DNA of 64,000 bases from Natrinema caseinilyticum (GTDB lineage: Archaea > Halobacteriota > Halobacteria > Halobacteriales > Natrialbaceae): the NCBI RefSeq assembly GCF_024227435.1, contig NZ_CP100445.1, positions 3,593,369 to 3,657,368 of the forward strand, read 5' to 3'. The notes beneath the pieces are model-generated. The model was not told the DNA's origin. It saw only the letters and a program-made list of their open reading frames with translations, and ran no database searches. A program made the position numbers and the translations under genes. Each line of letters starts with the position of its first letter. Position 1 is the first letter of the stretch. Shown here piece by piece: positions 17,350 to 26,033 of the stretch.

Positions 17350-17565
17350 TCACCAGTACGGGTTCTCGCGCCAGCGTCTCGAGCCCGCACCGAGGGCGAT
17401 TAGCGCACCCACGGCGAGGACCGCGACGACGAGGGCGCCGATCGTCGACGTGAGGTATTCGGATGAGTCGATCAGGTAGCCGGTACCGAAGCCGTATCCG
17501 CCGAGGATGGCCAGCGCTGCGATCACGATCATCGCGAGCAGTCCGGCGATCGAGCGATCGTCCAT
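17350..17565 (-). CDS. Small two-helix membrane protein
   Basis: 71 aa with two hydrophobic spans (IAGLLAMIVIAALAILGGYG and TIGALVVAVLAVGALIAL), ending in the basic-aromatic tail SRRWRENPYW. A TATA element (ATTATAAT on the minus strand, about 17583-17590) sits 20-27 bases upstream of the ATG at 17565, so I take that start over the ATG at 17589, which would lie within the TATA box. Function unknown. Confidence 0.65.
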   Translation of the reverse strand: MDDRSIAGLLAMIVIAALAILGGYGFGTGYLIDSSEYLTSTIGALVVAVLAVGALIALGAGSRRWRENPYW

Positions 17566-17747
17566 GCTCGACCGATGACGCTCCTGCATTATAATTCGTC
17601 GCGATTTCCGCCGCGTCGGGATCGCTCGAGCCCCGACCCCGCAGCGTCCGATCCGCGAGAGCGGACGGACCGCGCACGATACCGAACGGACCGCACACGA
17701 TATCGGGAAGCGCCGCGTTCAATACCCGCGCGCCCCGAATGGTCGGT

Positions 17748-18488
17748 ATGATCGTCGTCGTTCCGGTCGACCCGCCGCGAGACGGTCTCGTGCTTCAGTC
17801 GCTCGCCGAGCAGTCCCCGCTTTCCGACGCGGAGACGGCGTCGCTGTACGAAGCCGCCCTCGCGGACGTCCTGTGGGCGGTCGCACGCAGCGGCGGCGAC
17901 CTGCTGGTCAACTATCGAGACGCCGAGACGCTGCCCGAAGCACAGGCAGACGGTGACCCGGAAGCGGAGATACGGTCCCTCGTCTCGAACGCTCTCGGCG
18001 AGACCGCCGACGTCCGATTCGAACGGCAGGTCGGCTCCAGCCGATCGGCTCGCGTCGGCAACACCGTCACCCACCTGTTAGAGCGCGAAGACGCACAGAG
18101 CGTCGGCGTCCTCGATCCGACCGTTCCGCTGGTCAACCGAACGGAGATCGACGGGGCGGCGATGTCGTTGCGTCGCCACGACGTCGTCCTCGGGCCGTCG
18201 ACCGGCGGGCGGATCTATTTCGCGGGGTTTTCCCAGCCGATCGACTTCACCGACGCGTACGCGACGCCCGAACTGCCGACGCTGGCCCGGCGTGGGACCG
18301 AGGCCGGTCTCGGCGTCGGTTTCGCACCGATGCTCCCGACGGTCACGTCGCCCGTCGGACTGCAAACGACGATCGCCGGGATCGAGGCGCGCCAGGCCGC
18401 CGATCGACCGGGTGCCGAGGCGACGGCGGCGCTGGTGGACGACCTCGGGCTTTCGATCGGAGAGGGCGACGCGCTCGAGCGCCGGTAG
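17748..18488 (+). CDS. DUF2064/CofC-like GT-A-fold protein
   Basis: 246 aa. Segments match the nucleotidyltransferase-like DUF2064/MobA/CofC fold: MIVVVPVDPPRDGLVLQSL, SLYEAALADVLWAVARSGGDLLVNY, SVGVLDPTVPLV and DVVLGPSTGGRIYFAGF (the last two stand for the GxDxP and vLGPaxDGG loops). The nucleotide-binding acidic residues are weaker than in true CofC, so activity is uncertain. The second of two near ATGs is chosen because the first beta strand begins there. Confidence 0.65.
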   Translation: MIVVVPVDPPRDGLVLQSLAEQSPLSDAETASLYEAALADVLWAVARSGGDLLVNYRDAETLPEAQADGDPEAEIRSLVSNALGETADVRFERQVGSSRSARVGNTVTHLLEREDAQSVGVLDPTVPLVNRTEIDGAAMSLRRHDVVLGPSTGGRIYFAGFSQPIDFTDAYATPELPTLARRGTEAGLGVGFAPMLPTVTSPVGLQTTIAGIEARQAADRPGAEATAALVDDLGLSIGEGDALERR

Positions 18489-18529
18489 ACCGACAACCCT
18501 TTTTGAACGTACGGCGAATCGAGAGACGA

Positions 18530-18613
18530 GGTGGGGTGGCAGAGCGGCCTAACGCGCCTGCCTTGAGAGCAGGTGGCTGTCAAGCCTCATGGGTTCAAAT
18601 CCCATCCCTACCG
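18530..18613 (+). tRNA. tRNA-Ser (anticodon UGA)
   Basis: 84 nt. The acceptor arms GGTGGGG and CCCTACC pair with one G-U wobble and G is the discriminator. The anticodon stem CCTGC/GCAGG encloses CT-TGA-GA (anticodon 18564-18566). A long variable arm marks it as a class II tRNA, and the T arm is TGGGTTCAAATCCCA. No intron and no encoded CCA. A T-run follows at once (18614-18618). Its 3' end is repeated 143 bases downstream. Confidence 0.96.
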
Positions 18614-18734
18614 TTTTTCGTGAAAGAACACGACGAAGGTAGTGAGGAGTCTCTCGATCGAAAAACGAAACGGCGGGATTTGAACTACGGAAGACGCACG
18701 TTCGTGAGCGAAGCGAACGAAACCGTCTTCAGGT

Positions 18735-18760
18735 GGTTCAAATCCCATCCCTACCGTTTT
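18735..18760 (+). repeat. Second copy of the tRNA-Ser 3' end (att-like)
   Basis: 26 bases covering the T loop, acceptor 3' strand, discriminator and T-run (GGTTCAAATCCCATCCCTAC and on) are identical to 18592-18617. The flanks that follow each copy are also related: 18642-18690 and 18774-18818 share GTGAGGAGxCTCTCGA and more. A copied tRNA tail is the usual footprint of a tyrosine-recombinase attachment site. Confidence 0.7.
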
Positions 18761-19127
18761 GCGACGAACGAACGTGAGGAGCCTCTCGAGCCGAAAACGA
18801 TACGTTGGGACTTGAAGGACGGAACGAGGGTGCGAAGCGGACAAACGCACGTGAGAACCTCTCGGTGACCGTCACGTAAAAAGCGACGCGTAGATGGTGG
18901 AACGTGGATCGAGGCCGGCGGTGGATCGACACCGGCGTCGCTCGAGGGTACACCCACTGTAGACACGATTCGCACTCCGATCATGCCGACGGCGAGTCGC
19001 CTCGGTTCGACGACGTCAGCTCGGCGCGGCCGTCGGCTTCGTTAACCGGTCGCAGCGGCTCGAGGTGGCAGAAAACCGAAAACCGTGCGGGGAATTCGCG
19101 AGGCGAGCGGCGTTAGCTGAAAGAGAG
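18761..19127. other. Non-coding stretch downstream of the tRNA-Ser repeat
   Basis: No convincing gene. The first hundred bases are a diverged copy of the sequence that follows the tRNA itself. A still weaker third copy of the CGTGAGGAGCCTCTCG motif is seen at about 18850-18867. The rest shows no start with sensible codon use. Confidence 0.5.
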
Positions 19128-19190
19128 GGTGCTACGCCCCCGTCCTTGAGGAGCGACCGACGGGAGCGAGGAGGGCGGGGATACAGCACC
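19128..19190. repeat. Nested stem-loop resembling a TnpB-element end
   Basis: An outer stem GGTGCT/AGCACC (19128-19133, 19185-19190) encloses a GC-rich inner stem (CCCCCGTCCT with GGAGGGCGGGG) and the text CTTGAGGAGCGACCGACGGG. The organisation is the same as in the right end of the tnpB element 1.3 kb away. It may be the left part of this element or the scar of another one. Confidence 0.5.
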
Positions 19191-19260
19191 CGCACGATTG
19201 TCACACACCGTTACTCGCAAACACTTAATAAAACACACTTCATAGACGAAAGCAAGTCGC

Positions 19261-20538
19261 ATGGAGTACAGTCCACGATACCGTCTCTTTCCCACCACCA
19301 CCCAACGGGAGAGTCTCGACTGGACTCGTGACACCGTGCGACAACTCTACAACCACGCCCTCCACGAATTCGACAAGATACCAGAAGACGAGGGGACGCT
19401 TCGACAGCGCGTCTGGCACGTCCGCGACGAACTCCCACAACTCAAGCAACAGTGGACAGACCTCAAACAGGTCTACTCAACCGTCTTGCAGAACGCTGTC
19501 GAGCGTATCCGAACCAACATCACCAACCTCGGCACACTCAAAGCCAAGGGCTACGATGTTGGCTCGTTGAACTGGAAGTCACCGCGTGAGTACCGGAGTT
19601 TTACGTACCGGCAATCGGGCTTCGAACTCGACACGAAGAGTGGTCCGAGAGATCGAGCGATACTCCGCCTCACAAAAGTACGCGGTGAAACCATCGAAAT
19701 CCCACTCCGCCTTCACCGTGACCTTCCCGACCACGATGCTATCAAAGAAGTCACGGTGAAGAAAGAACCCACAGGAGCGTGGTACGCTTCGTTCTGCATC
19801 AGCACCGACACGCCAGAGAAACCAGACCCAGCGGACATTGAGCCGGAAGACACGGTTGGGATCGACCTCGGCGTTCTCACCTTCGTCCACGATTCGGACG
19901 GACGCTCCGTCGGTCGTCTTGACCTGTCTGCGGAGCGTGAGCGCCTCGAGCGCGAGCAACGCTCGCTTTCTCGCAAACAGTACGAGTCGAACAACTGGGA
20001 GACGCAACGGCGGCGAGTCGCGACGGTCCATGCTCGCATGTCGAACAAGAAGCGAGATTATAAACACAAGCTCGCGCACTTTTACACGACCGAGCATGAT
20101 GCCGTGTTCGTTGAGGATTTGAACGTGACGTCACTGCTTGAAGCCAGTGGCAACGCGCGGAACAAGGCCGAAGTCGGCTGGCGAAACTTCATTACGATTC
20201 TGAAACATCACGGTCGGAAGAACGGGTGTCACGTCATCGAAGTCGAACCGAGTGGCACGACGAAAGAGTGTGCATCGTGTGGCGTGGAGACTGAGAAGCC
20301 GGTGTGGGTCCGCGAACATTCCTGCCCGTCGTGTGGGTTCGAGTTGGACAGGGATTGGAACGCGGCGTTGAACATCCAGTCGCGTGGTCTGGAGAACCTA
20401 GGAGTGGTTCACTCCGAAGCAACGCCTGTGGAGACCGCGACCGCTGTGGATACTTCTGAAGTGTCTGCAAGTCGCGTCGTCGAAGCAGGAAGCCCCGCCC
20501 TCAAGGAGTCGCCAAAGGCGACGAGTAGGGCGGGGTAG
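19261..20538 (+). mobile_element. tnpB: TnpB, RNA-guided nuclease of an IS200/IS605 (IS1341-type) element
   Basis: 425 aa and apparently intact. The N-terminal wedge-like region is followed by the RuvC-like nuclease: Asp202 in VGIDLGVLTF, Glu285 in AVFVEDLNV, and the final Asp in ELDRDWNAALNIQ. A zinc ribbon lies between them (C337, C340, C355, C358). TnpB cuts DNA guided by an omegaRNA made from the element's own right end. No tnpA transposase is nearby, so this is a solo-tnpB element dependent on another transposase or immobile. The C-terminal 60 codons overlap the structured right end, as usual. ATG at 19261 follows an AT-rich promoter (CTTAATAAAA). Confidence 0.93.
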
Positions 20539-20541
20539 TTC
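20460..20541 (+). ncRNA. omegaRNA-like right end of the tnpB element
   Basis: Nested hairpins: CCCCGCCCT (20493-20501) pairs with AGGGCGGGG (20527-20535), enclosing TCGCC-AAA-GGCGA (20509-20521). It overlaps the tnpB 3' end, the position from which sense-overlapping RNAs of Halobacterium tnpB genes and omegaRNAs are made. The 5' boundary is my estimate. Sequence beyond about 20541 would act as guide, and here that is the 3' end of citE. Confidence 0.6.
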
Positions 20542-21583
20542 ACCGGTAGGAGAGTTCGAGGTCGCGCGCTCGAGAGAGCAGATCCGCGTCGTAGTACTCC
20601 TCGGTCTGGGACGGTCGGATGTCGTCGATCGCGCGGACCTGTCGAACCGTGTTGCGGAAGTTCTTGAACGTCGCTTCGTCGACCATCTGGCCGTCGATGG
20701 TGACCGCGCCGGTGCCCTCGCGTTTGGCCTCGTTGAAGCGCTCGATCTTGTGGACGTCGCGCTCGAGTTCGTCGGGGGTGGGCATGTGGACCGTGTTGGC
20801 CTGGATGGTCTGTTTGGGGTACAGCGACCAGGAGCCGTCGAGGCCGAGCATCGCTTCGTGTTCGACCTGATCGGCGTAGTCGTCGGCGTTGTAGTACGTC
20901 AGGCCGGCGCGTTCCTTGAACAGGTCGTCGAAGGGGCCGCCGATCGAGAGCAGGCCAGCGGCGCTGGACTCGTTCGAGAGAGCCTCGAGCAGGCCGTCCC
21001 AGCGGGGCATGCCGTCGCCGAGGTCGCGGCCGCCGAGTTCGGCGGCGTAGTCGACGGGACCGAAGACGAGTGCGGTGAGACGGGAGTCCTCACCGAACTT
21101 GGAAATTTCGCGCAGGTCGGAGCGGGCGCGGCCGGTTTCGATGATGATCGAGAGGCCGATCGAGCCGTCCTCGTAGCCGTGTTCGGCCTCGGCTTCGGCG
21201 ACGACCTCGGCGGCGCGCTCGACGTCCTCGAGGCGACCGACCTTGGGAACCACGACACCTTCGATCTCGTCGCCGATCTCGGCGACGAGTCGGTCGATCT
21301 GGTTGCGTCCCTTCTCGCAGTACTCCTCGTCCTCGTAGCTCCACTCGACGCGAGGCCAGATTTCGCCCGGGAAGTCGTACTGCGGGACCTTCTCGATGGT
21401 GTTCTCGAGTCCCTCGGCTTTCATGTCCGGGGCGGTCCCGTCTTCCATGTCGGGGACGAGCCAGTCGGGAGCCTGAAAGCCCTCGGCCTCGAGGGCGGAG
21501 ACGAGATACTTCGCCGAGTCCTCTTTGGGGACGGCGGCCGGTGCGGTCTGGAACGTGCGGCAGAGTCGGATATCGTCGGTCAT
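20540..21583 (-). CDS. citE: Beta-methylmalyl-CoA lyase (CitE-like)
   Basis: 347 aa of the HpcH/HpaI/CitE lyase family. Seen are the opening RLCRTFQTAPAAVPKEDSAKYLVSAL, DWLVPDMEDGTAP with the metal-binding acidic residues, VVVPKVGRLEDVERAAEVV, LSIIIETGRARSDLREI, and TALVFGPVDYAAELGG. In the methylaspartate cycle it splits beta-methylmalyl-CoA into glyoxylate and propionyl-CoA. It is the last gene of the minus-strand operon. Its TGA stop lies at 20540-20542, two bases beyond the tnpB stop, so the mobile element sits hard against its end. Confidence 0.9.
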   Translation of the reverse strand: MTDDIRLCRTFQTAPAAVPKEDSAKYLVSALEAEGFQAPDWLVPDMEDGTAPDMKAEGLENTIEKVPQYDFPGEIWPRVEWSYEDEEYCEKGRNQIDRLVAEIGDEIEGVVVPKVGRLEDVERAAEVVAEAEAEHGYEDGSIGLSIIIETGRARSDLREISKFGEDSRLTALVFGPVDYAAELGGRDLGDGMPRWDGLLEALSNESSAAGLLSIGGPFDDLFKERAGLTYYNADDYADQVEHEAMLGLDGSWSLYPKQTIQANTVHMPTPDELERDVHKIERFNEAKREGTGAVTIDGQMVDEATFKNFRNTVRQVRAIDDIRPSQTEEYYDADLLSRARDLELSYR

Positions 21584-21631
21584 GTGTCTGAATTCGTAAT
21601 CGTCTGCGATCGTTTCTGATTATCGTTCGTG

Positions 21632-22699
21632 TTAGTTAGAACGCTTTCGAATCTCGGCGGTTCGCGTCCCGGAATAGACGGGCTCGTCGTGCTGGTTGAA
21701 CGCGATGTGTTCGAAGGTGACGGTGCCGGCTTCGTCGCTCGAGGCGTCGTTCTCGGCCTCGATGACGCGCGTAAAGGCGTAGACGGTGTCGCCGACGGCA
21801 ACGAAGGTGTGGAAGGACTCGTCGTCGAAGCCGACTTCGCGCCAGGTCTGCTCGTCCGAGCGGGCGTGGCCAAGCGCGGTCGAGCGGGTGACGTCGCCGT
21901 ACGTGACGATGTTGCCGGAGGGCGAGTCAGACATCACGTCGACGTTGTGGTGCTGTTTGGCAGTGTTGAGCGTCGAAAGCGGCAGCGAAGCGACGGTAAC
22001 GTCGTCCTGGGTTCGGCCGCGTTCGTGGCGGTAGGCGACCGCGGCGTCGCGGTCTTCGGCTTCCGCGAGCGCGTCGACGAAATCCTCGAAGTACCCTCCC
22101 TCGGGGGTGACGAACTCGTCGGGGAGGTCGGGACCGTCGTCGCCGTCGTCTTCGGCGGCCGCGGCACCGCTCCCGTCCGTCGCGACGGGTTCGCGGCGGG
22201 GAATCATGTTCGTCCGCTCGTAGGAGCACAGCACGTCGCCGGTCTCGGCGTCCTTGCCGCGGGTGCGCCAGGAGACGATGCCGTATTCCGGGCGGGAACT
22301 CGAGGTGGCGCAGTTGACGACTTCGCTCTCGACGTGGAGTTCGGTGCCGGTGTAGACCGGCGCGGTGGGGAACCGCACGTCGGTCCGACCGAGGAAGTAG
22401 CCGCCTTTCTCACTGAGGTCCTCGACGGTGATGCCGAGCGTCGCGGCGGTCAGGTAGTCGGGATGGACCGGCGGTTCGTCGAAGCCGCGCTCTTCGGCGG
22501 CGTCGGTCCGCCAGTAGGCGGGATCGTGGTTGAGCGTCTGGCCCATCCAGGACTCGTTGCCGAACTGGGTGAGGGTGAGCCCGGGTGCGTGTTCGATGAC
22601 GTCCCCTTCCTCGAAGTCCTCGAAGCAGTTCCCCTTCTCCCTGGTTTCGACCTGTTCGAGCGCCTGTGCGAACGTCTCGGGATCGGTCCACTCAGTCAT
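21632..22699 (-). CDS. mch: Mesaconyl-CoA hydratase
   Basis: 355 aa with two MaoC-like hot-dog halves: NCFEDFEEGDVIEHAPGLTLT … GQTLNHDPAYW in the first and SPSGNIVTYGDVTRSTALGHARSD … FVAVGDTVYAFTRVIEA in the second. An acidic low-complexity linker (GSGAAAAEDDGDDGPD) joins them. It hydrates mesaconyl-C1-CoA to beta-methylmalyl-CoA. Its start codon overlaps the end of mal by eight bases, so the two are coupled. Identity rests on fold plus the surrounding pathway genes. Confidence 0.9.
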   Translation of the reverse strand: MTEWTDPETFAQALEQVETREKGNCFEDFEEGDVIEHAPGLTLTQFGNESWMGQTLNHDPAYWRTDAAEERGFDEPPVHPDYLTAATLGITVEDLSEKGGYFLGRTDVRFPTAPVYTGTELHVESEVVNCATSSSRPEYGIVSWRTRGKDAETGDVLCSYERTNMIPRREPVATDGSGAAAAEDDGDDGPDLPDEFVTPEGGYFEDFVDALAEAEDRDAAVAYRHERGRTQDDVTVASLPLSTLNTAKQHHNVDVMSDSPSGNIVTYGDVTRSTALGHARSDEQTWREVGFDDESFHTFVAVGDTVYAFTRVIEAENDASSDEAGTVTFEHIAFNQHDEPVYSGTRTAEIRKRSN

Positions 22700-23969
22700 C
22701 TGCTGTCACCTCGTCAGTGTCCGCCGTTAACTGTTCCCGTTTCCGTCGGGCGATCGTCCGGCGCATCTCGTTTTCGACGATCATGTACCCCTCGTCGAAT
22801 CCCATGCCGGGCTTTGCGAGCACCTGCGCGGCGTTCGTCGCGAGTGCGACGTGGGCGCAGGCGCGTGCGGACGTCTCCGTCTCGTTGCAGGTACCACCGA
22901 GGTACGCCCGCGTGTCGGTCCCCTCGCAGTAGCGAACCGCCTGTCCGCTGCGGTGGATGCCGCCGAGATCGGGCGTTTTGACCTGTACGACGTCGGCGGC
23001 TTCGGCGTCGACGAACGCCTGCACGTCCTCGAACGTGTTACACCACTCGTCGGCGACGATGTCGACGCCGACGTTGGCCTCGGCCAGCCCCTGACGAAGC
23101 TCGACCATCGCCGCGATCTGGTCCTCGCGATTCCCGACGTCCATCGGCCCCTCGATCTGGATCGGATACGGCGCGGCGGCCTCCTCGAGCGCGGCGAAGT
23201 ACTCGACCACCTCGTCGCGGTCGTACGGTGCGTCGAAAATCTCGCCGATCATCCCGTAGACGTCGATGTGGAAACGCGGTTCGTACCCCTCGGGGCCGAG
23301 CTCTTGGGAACGGCGGGTGAGCCACTCGACGTACTCGAGCAGCGTCTCGCCGTCTTCGCCGATCTTCTCGACGCTGTTGATGAGCGCGTGGGGCAAGACG
23401 GGAACGCCCTTGACGAACATCTTCTCCGTGTTGGTGTAGCGATCGTCCCCGGACTGTCCGAAAACGGGAACCGGCTCCGTCGCGGGCTCGGTGCCGAGTG
23501 CGTCAGCCACGACGTCCGTCCGCGTGGCCCCCGTGGCCGACCCGGCGGCCGCGAGCAGCGCCTGCGAGACGCCGTAGCGGATCGCGGTGTGGAGCCGATC
23601 GCCCTCGACTCGCATCTCCTCGAGTAACTCGGCGTTCGACAGGAAGTCGGTCGCATCGCGGCCCTCGAGTTCGTCGGCGACGGGGCCCTCGATGACGGGG
23701 GCGTATTCGTCGGCTTTGAAAAGCGGGTCGCGCCCGCCGGCGCCGGAGTACTGAACCGCGGCGCAGTCGCCCCGAACGACGGAGCCGTCCGCGAGTTCGA
23801 TGTCGACGATGATCGACTCGCCGGCCTGTCGAATCTCGTCGAACCCCTCGGTGACGGGTTCACCTTCGTAGGTGAAGCCGTCTTGCGTTGCTCCCTGCTT
23901 GATCGCGCGCTGGTCGTCGAAAAAGAACCCGGAGTAGCCGGGCGTGGCGTACACTCCTGTGATTTCCAT
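22692..23969 (-). CDS. mal: Methylaspartate ammonia-lyase
   Basis: 425 aa, enolase superfamily. Metal ligands are visible as Asp in RFHIDVYGMIGEIF, Glu in YPIQIEGPMDVGN, and Asp in VDIVADEWCNTFEDV; the catalytic Lys lies in VVQVKTPDLGGIH. It removes ammonia from (2S,3S)-3-methylaspartate to give mesaconate. The ATG at 23969 (MEITGVYATPGYSGFFFDDQ) is the family start, two bases before the end of glmE. The C-terminus has a basic helix RRTIARRKREQL. Confidence 0.95.
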   Translation of the reverse strand: MEITGVYATPGYSGFFFDDQRAIKQGATQDGFTYEGEPVTEGFDEIRQAGESIIVDIELADGSVVRGDCAAVQYSGAGGRDPLFKADEYAPVIEGPVADELEGRDATDFLSNAELLEEMRVEGDRLHTAIRYGVSQALLAAAGSATGATRTDVVADALGTEPATEPVPVFGQSGDDRYTNTEKMFVKGVPVLPHALINSVEKIGEDGETLLEYVEWLTRRSQELGPEGYEPRFHIDVYGMIGEIFDAPYDRDEVVEYFAALEEAAAPYPIQIEGPMDVGNREDQIAAMVELRQGLAEANVGVDIVADEWCNTFEDVQAFVDAEAADVVQVKTPDLGGIHRSGQAVRYCEGTDTRAYLGGTCNETETSARACAHVALATNAAQVLAKPGMGFDEGYMIVENEMRRTIARRKREQLTADTDEVTADD

Positions 23970-23970
23970 G

Positions 23971-25404
23971 TTAGACGTCACCCTGTGGTCGGCCGATGAG
24001 CTTTCCGTCGCTGATCGCGTCGACGTCGTCTGCAACCATCCGGAACGACTGGTCGCGGCCTTCGGTGTCGGCGCGTCGCGAGAGTCGAGCCTTGTGAATC
24101 TCCTTGATGTCGTCGTCCATCTCGAGGTCGGCCCACTCGAAGATGCGGACCCGACCGTCGTCGTCCCGCGCCGGGAGGATGGCTCCCCGTGCGCTGTCGC
24201 TGGGTGCGAACGGGACGTCGAGCGCACCGGTGTCGAACGCATTGAGCGTCCCCTGGACGACGTCGCCGTCGCCGTGTTCGAAGATCGTATCCATCAGACA
24301 GCGCGTTTCGCGCTCGATCAGGTCCTGTTCCTCCTCGATACCATCGATGTCGATCTTCTGCTCGATCGCCATGTCGATGACCTGCCGCGTGGTGCGCAGT
24401 CCGGACGCGTTTGCCTCCTTGGTCGGGACCCCCTGGAACTCCTGGGGCGACTTGGTAATTACCTTGTCGGGCTTCGCGATGGCGGCGGTCATCCCGCCGA
24501 GGCTGATGACGCCGTTGGCACGCGCTTCGTCCGGCGGGAACCCGCCCATCCACTCGTGGAAGACCGTCGTAACGACGACCTCGTCGGGCAGGTACTCGTT
24601 GCCGAGCTTCTTCAGCGCGTTCAGGGCGGCCACGTCCTGCACGACGTTCCCGACCTGTCCGTAGCCGAGCGTGATCGAGCGCACGCCCTGTGTCGCGGCC
24701 AGCTTGCCTTCGACCAGCATGATCGCGATCGCGATCGATGGTGGGACCAGCGTCCCCGTGAGGGGCCCGAACGGCTCGCGGTTGATCCGCACGCCGCGTT
24801 CGGTGTACGCCCCCGCCAGCCGGTCGACGAACTGCCACTTCTCGATGGTCTCTTCGAGCCCGTGGCGTTTCGTGTAGGGGATGTTGTACGAGATCGGACC
24901 GCCCTCGAAGCTCTGGAAACCGCCGGCGAAGGTGATCGCCGCGAGCAGTCGGGCGTCCGGCGTGCCGTGGCGGACCTCGATCGGCGCGTCGACCGCGTCG
25001 ATCAGCTGACGGCAGCCGTCGACGCCGTGATTGACCGCCGGGAAGCCGTTGAGCGTATCGTCGCCCGTCTCTCGGGCCTTCTCCAGTCCTTGCTGGGCCT
25101 TTTCGTACTCGTTATCGCGCGTGTACGAGTCGATGGTCGTCGGCAGTAGATCCGCCTGGCCTTCTCGGTGAAGGTACTGTAAGAGTTCGATCTGGTCGTC
25201 GAGCCGCGGAACCCCGGCCCGAGGCTGGAGGAGCGGTTTGTCGGCCGACTCGAGAACGTCGGCGAACCGTTTGTGCTCCGGAAGCGATTCGTGGTACTCG
25301 ATCGCGTCCTCGAAGTCGACGTCTGCTCCCGTCGGCCAGTCCGACCGAATTTCCTCGTCGATACGCCGTAGCTCATCGGATGGTATGCGTTCGTCTCGTA
25401 TCAT
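23971..25404 (-). CDS. glmE: Glutamate mutase epsilon subunit
   Basis: 477 aa (MIRDERIPSDELRRIDEEIRSDW …). Substrate-side motifs of the TIM barrel are present: LLQPRAGVPRLDDQIELL, GFPAVNHGVDGCRQLID, PIEVRHGTPDARLL, EGGPISYNIPYTK, and TVFHEWMGGFPPDEARANGVI. With the sigma subunit and coenzyme B12 it converts glutamate to 3-methylaspartate. It starts eight bases after the glmS stop. Confidence 0.95.
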   Translation of the reverse strand: MIRDERIPSDELRRIDEEIRSDWPTGADVDFEDAIEYHESLPEHKRFADVLESADKPLLQPRAGVPRLDDQIELLQYLHREGQADLLPTTIDSYTRDNEYEKAQQGLEKARETGDDTLNGFPAVNHGVDGCRQLIDAVDAPIEVRHGTPDARLLAAITFAGGFQSFEGGPISYNIPYTKRHGLEETIEKWQFVDRLAGAYTERGVRINREPFGPLTGTLVPPSIAIAIMLVEGKLAATQGVRSITLGYGQVGNVVQDVAALNALKKLGNEYLPDEVVVTTVFHEWMGGFPPDEARANGVISLGGMTAAIAKPDKVITKSPQEFQGVPTKEANASGLRTTRQVIDMAIEQKIDIDGIEEEQDLIERETRCLMDTIFEHGDGDVVQGTLNAFDTGALDVPFAPSDSARGAILPARDDDGRVRIFEWADLEMDDDIKEIHKARLSRRADTEGRDQSFRMVADDVDAISDGKLIGRPQGDV

Positions 25405-25412
25405 CTAGTCAT

Positions 25413-25853
25413 CTACGAACTGATAGTTGCCCGTTCCGACTCCGTCGGTTTGATCTGGAGGTCTTCGCGAAGTGCGGCGATCGCCTCCTCTGGATCCGTT
25501 TCAGAGTCGAAGACGCGGTCGAATCCGAGCTCACGGAACGTCCGCCGGGTCTGCTCGAAGTCGTCCTGACCGACGGCGAGGTTGCCGCCGATGTAACTGA
25601 CCGCGTCGACGCCCGCGTCCTCGAGGACGCTGTGGAATCCCTGGCAGTCCTGTTCGGCGTGGCCGTAGAGCGAAGAAACCAGTACAGCCTCGGCGTCGTG
25701 GGCTACCGCGGCCTCGGCGAACTCCTCCTGGGAGGTCTGGACGCCGAGGTTCACGACTTCGAAGCCGGCTGCACTGAGGGCTTGCTCGAGTATTGTGATG
25801 CCAACGACGTGGGCATCGGAGCCGATCACGCCGAGGACGACCGTTTGGGACAT
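25413..25853 (-). CDS. glmS: Glutamate mutase sigma subunit (B12-binding)
   Basis: 146 aa. The cobalamin-binding signature DxHxxG is seen in VLGVIGSDAHVVGITIL, with SSLYGHAEQDCQGF and the IGGNLAVG loop downstream. First gene of the operon. An ATG five codons upstream (25868) also fits the frame, but the TATA box at 25881-25886 places transcription start near 25857, so MSQTVVLGV at 25853 is preferred. Confidence 0.93.
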   Translation of the reverse strand: MSQTVVLGVIGSDAHVVGITILEQALSAAGFEVVNLGVQTSQEEFAEAAVAHDAEAVLVSSLYGHAEQDCQGFHSVLEDAGVDAVSYIGGNLAVGQDDFEQTRRTFRELGFDRVFDSETDPEEAIAALREDLQIKPTESERATISS

Positions 25854-25880
25854 CGTATGCAGAACCATGAGGAACTCCCG

Positions 25881-25886
25881 TATAAA
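25881..25886 (-). promoter_or_regulatory. TATA box of the methylaspartate operon
   Basis: TTTATA on the minus strand, about 28 bases before the glmS ATG. The 180-base gap to mct must hold both divergent promoters. Confidence 0.55.
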
Positions 25887-26033
25887 CCTAATGATCTTCA
25901 ATGATAATACCCCTTAAACATCCTAGCAGCGTCTCTATGGTGGTTGTTCACACGAGATATGGTATCCGGGCCCAAACTACATGATCGATGGTAAGGGTTT
26001 TGGCTGTGGTTTCGGAAGGAGGGTGTACAGACA

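Noticed and set aside
18503-18868. 121-codon plus-strand frame starting before tRNA-Ser
   Set aside because: It reads through the tRNA and its repeated 3' end; no protein family is visible and the RNA explains the sequence.
21629-22981. 450-codon plus-strand open frame
   Set aside because: Antisense to mch and mal, with no recognisable domain, while the minus strand encodes known enzymes.
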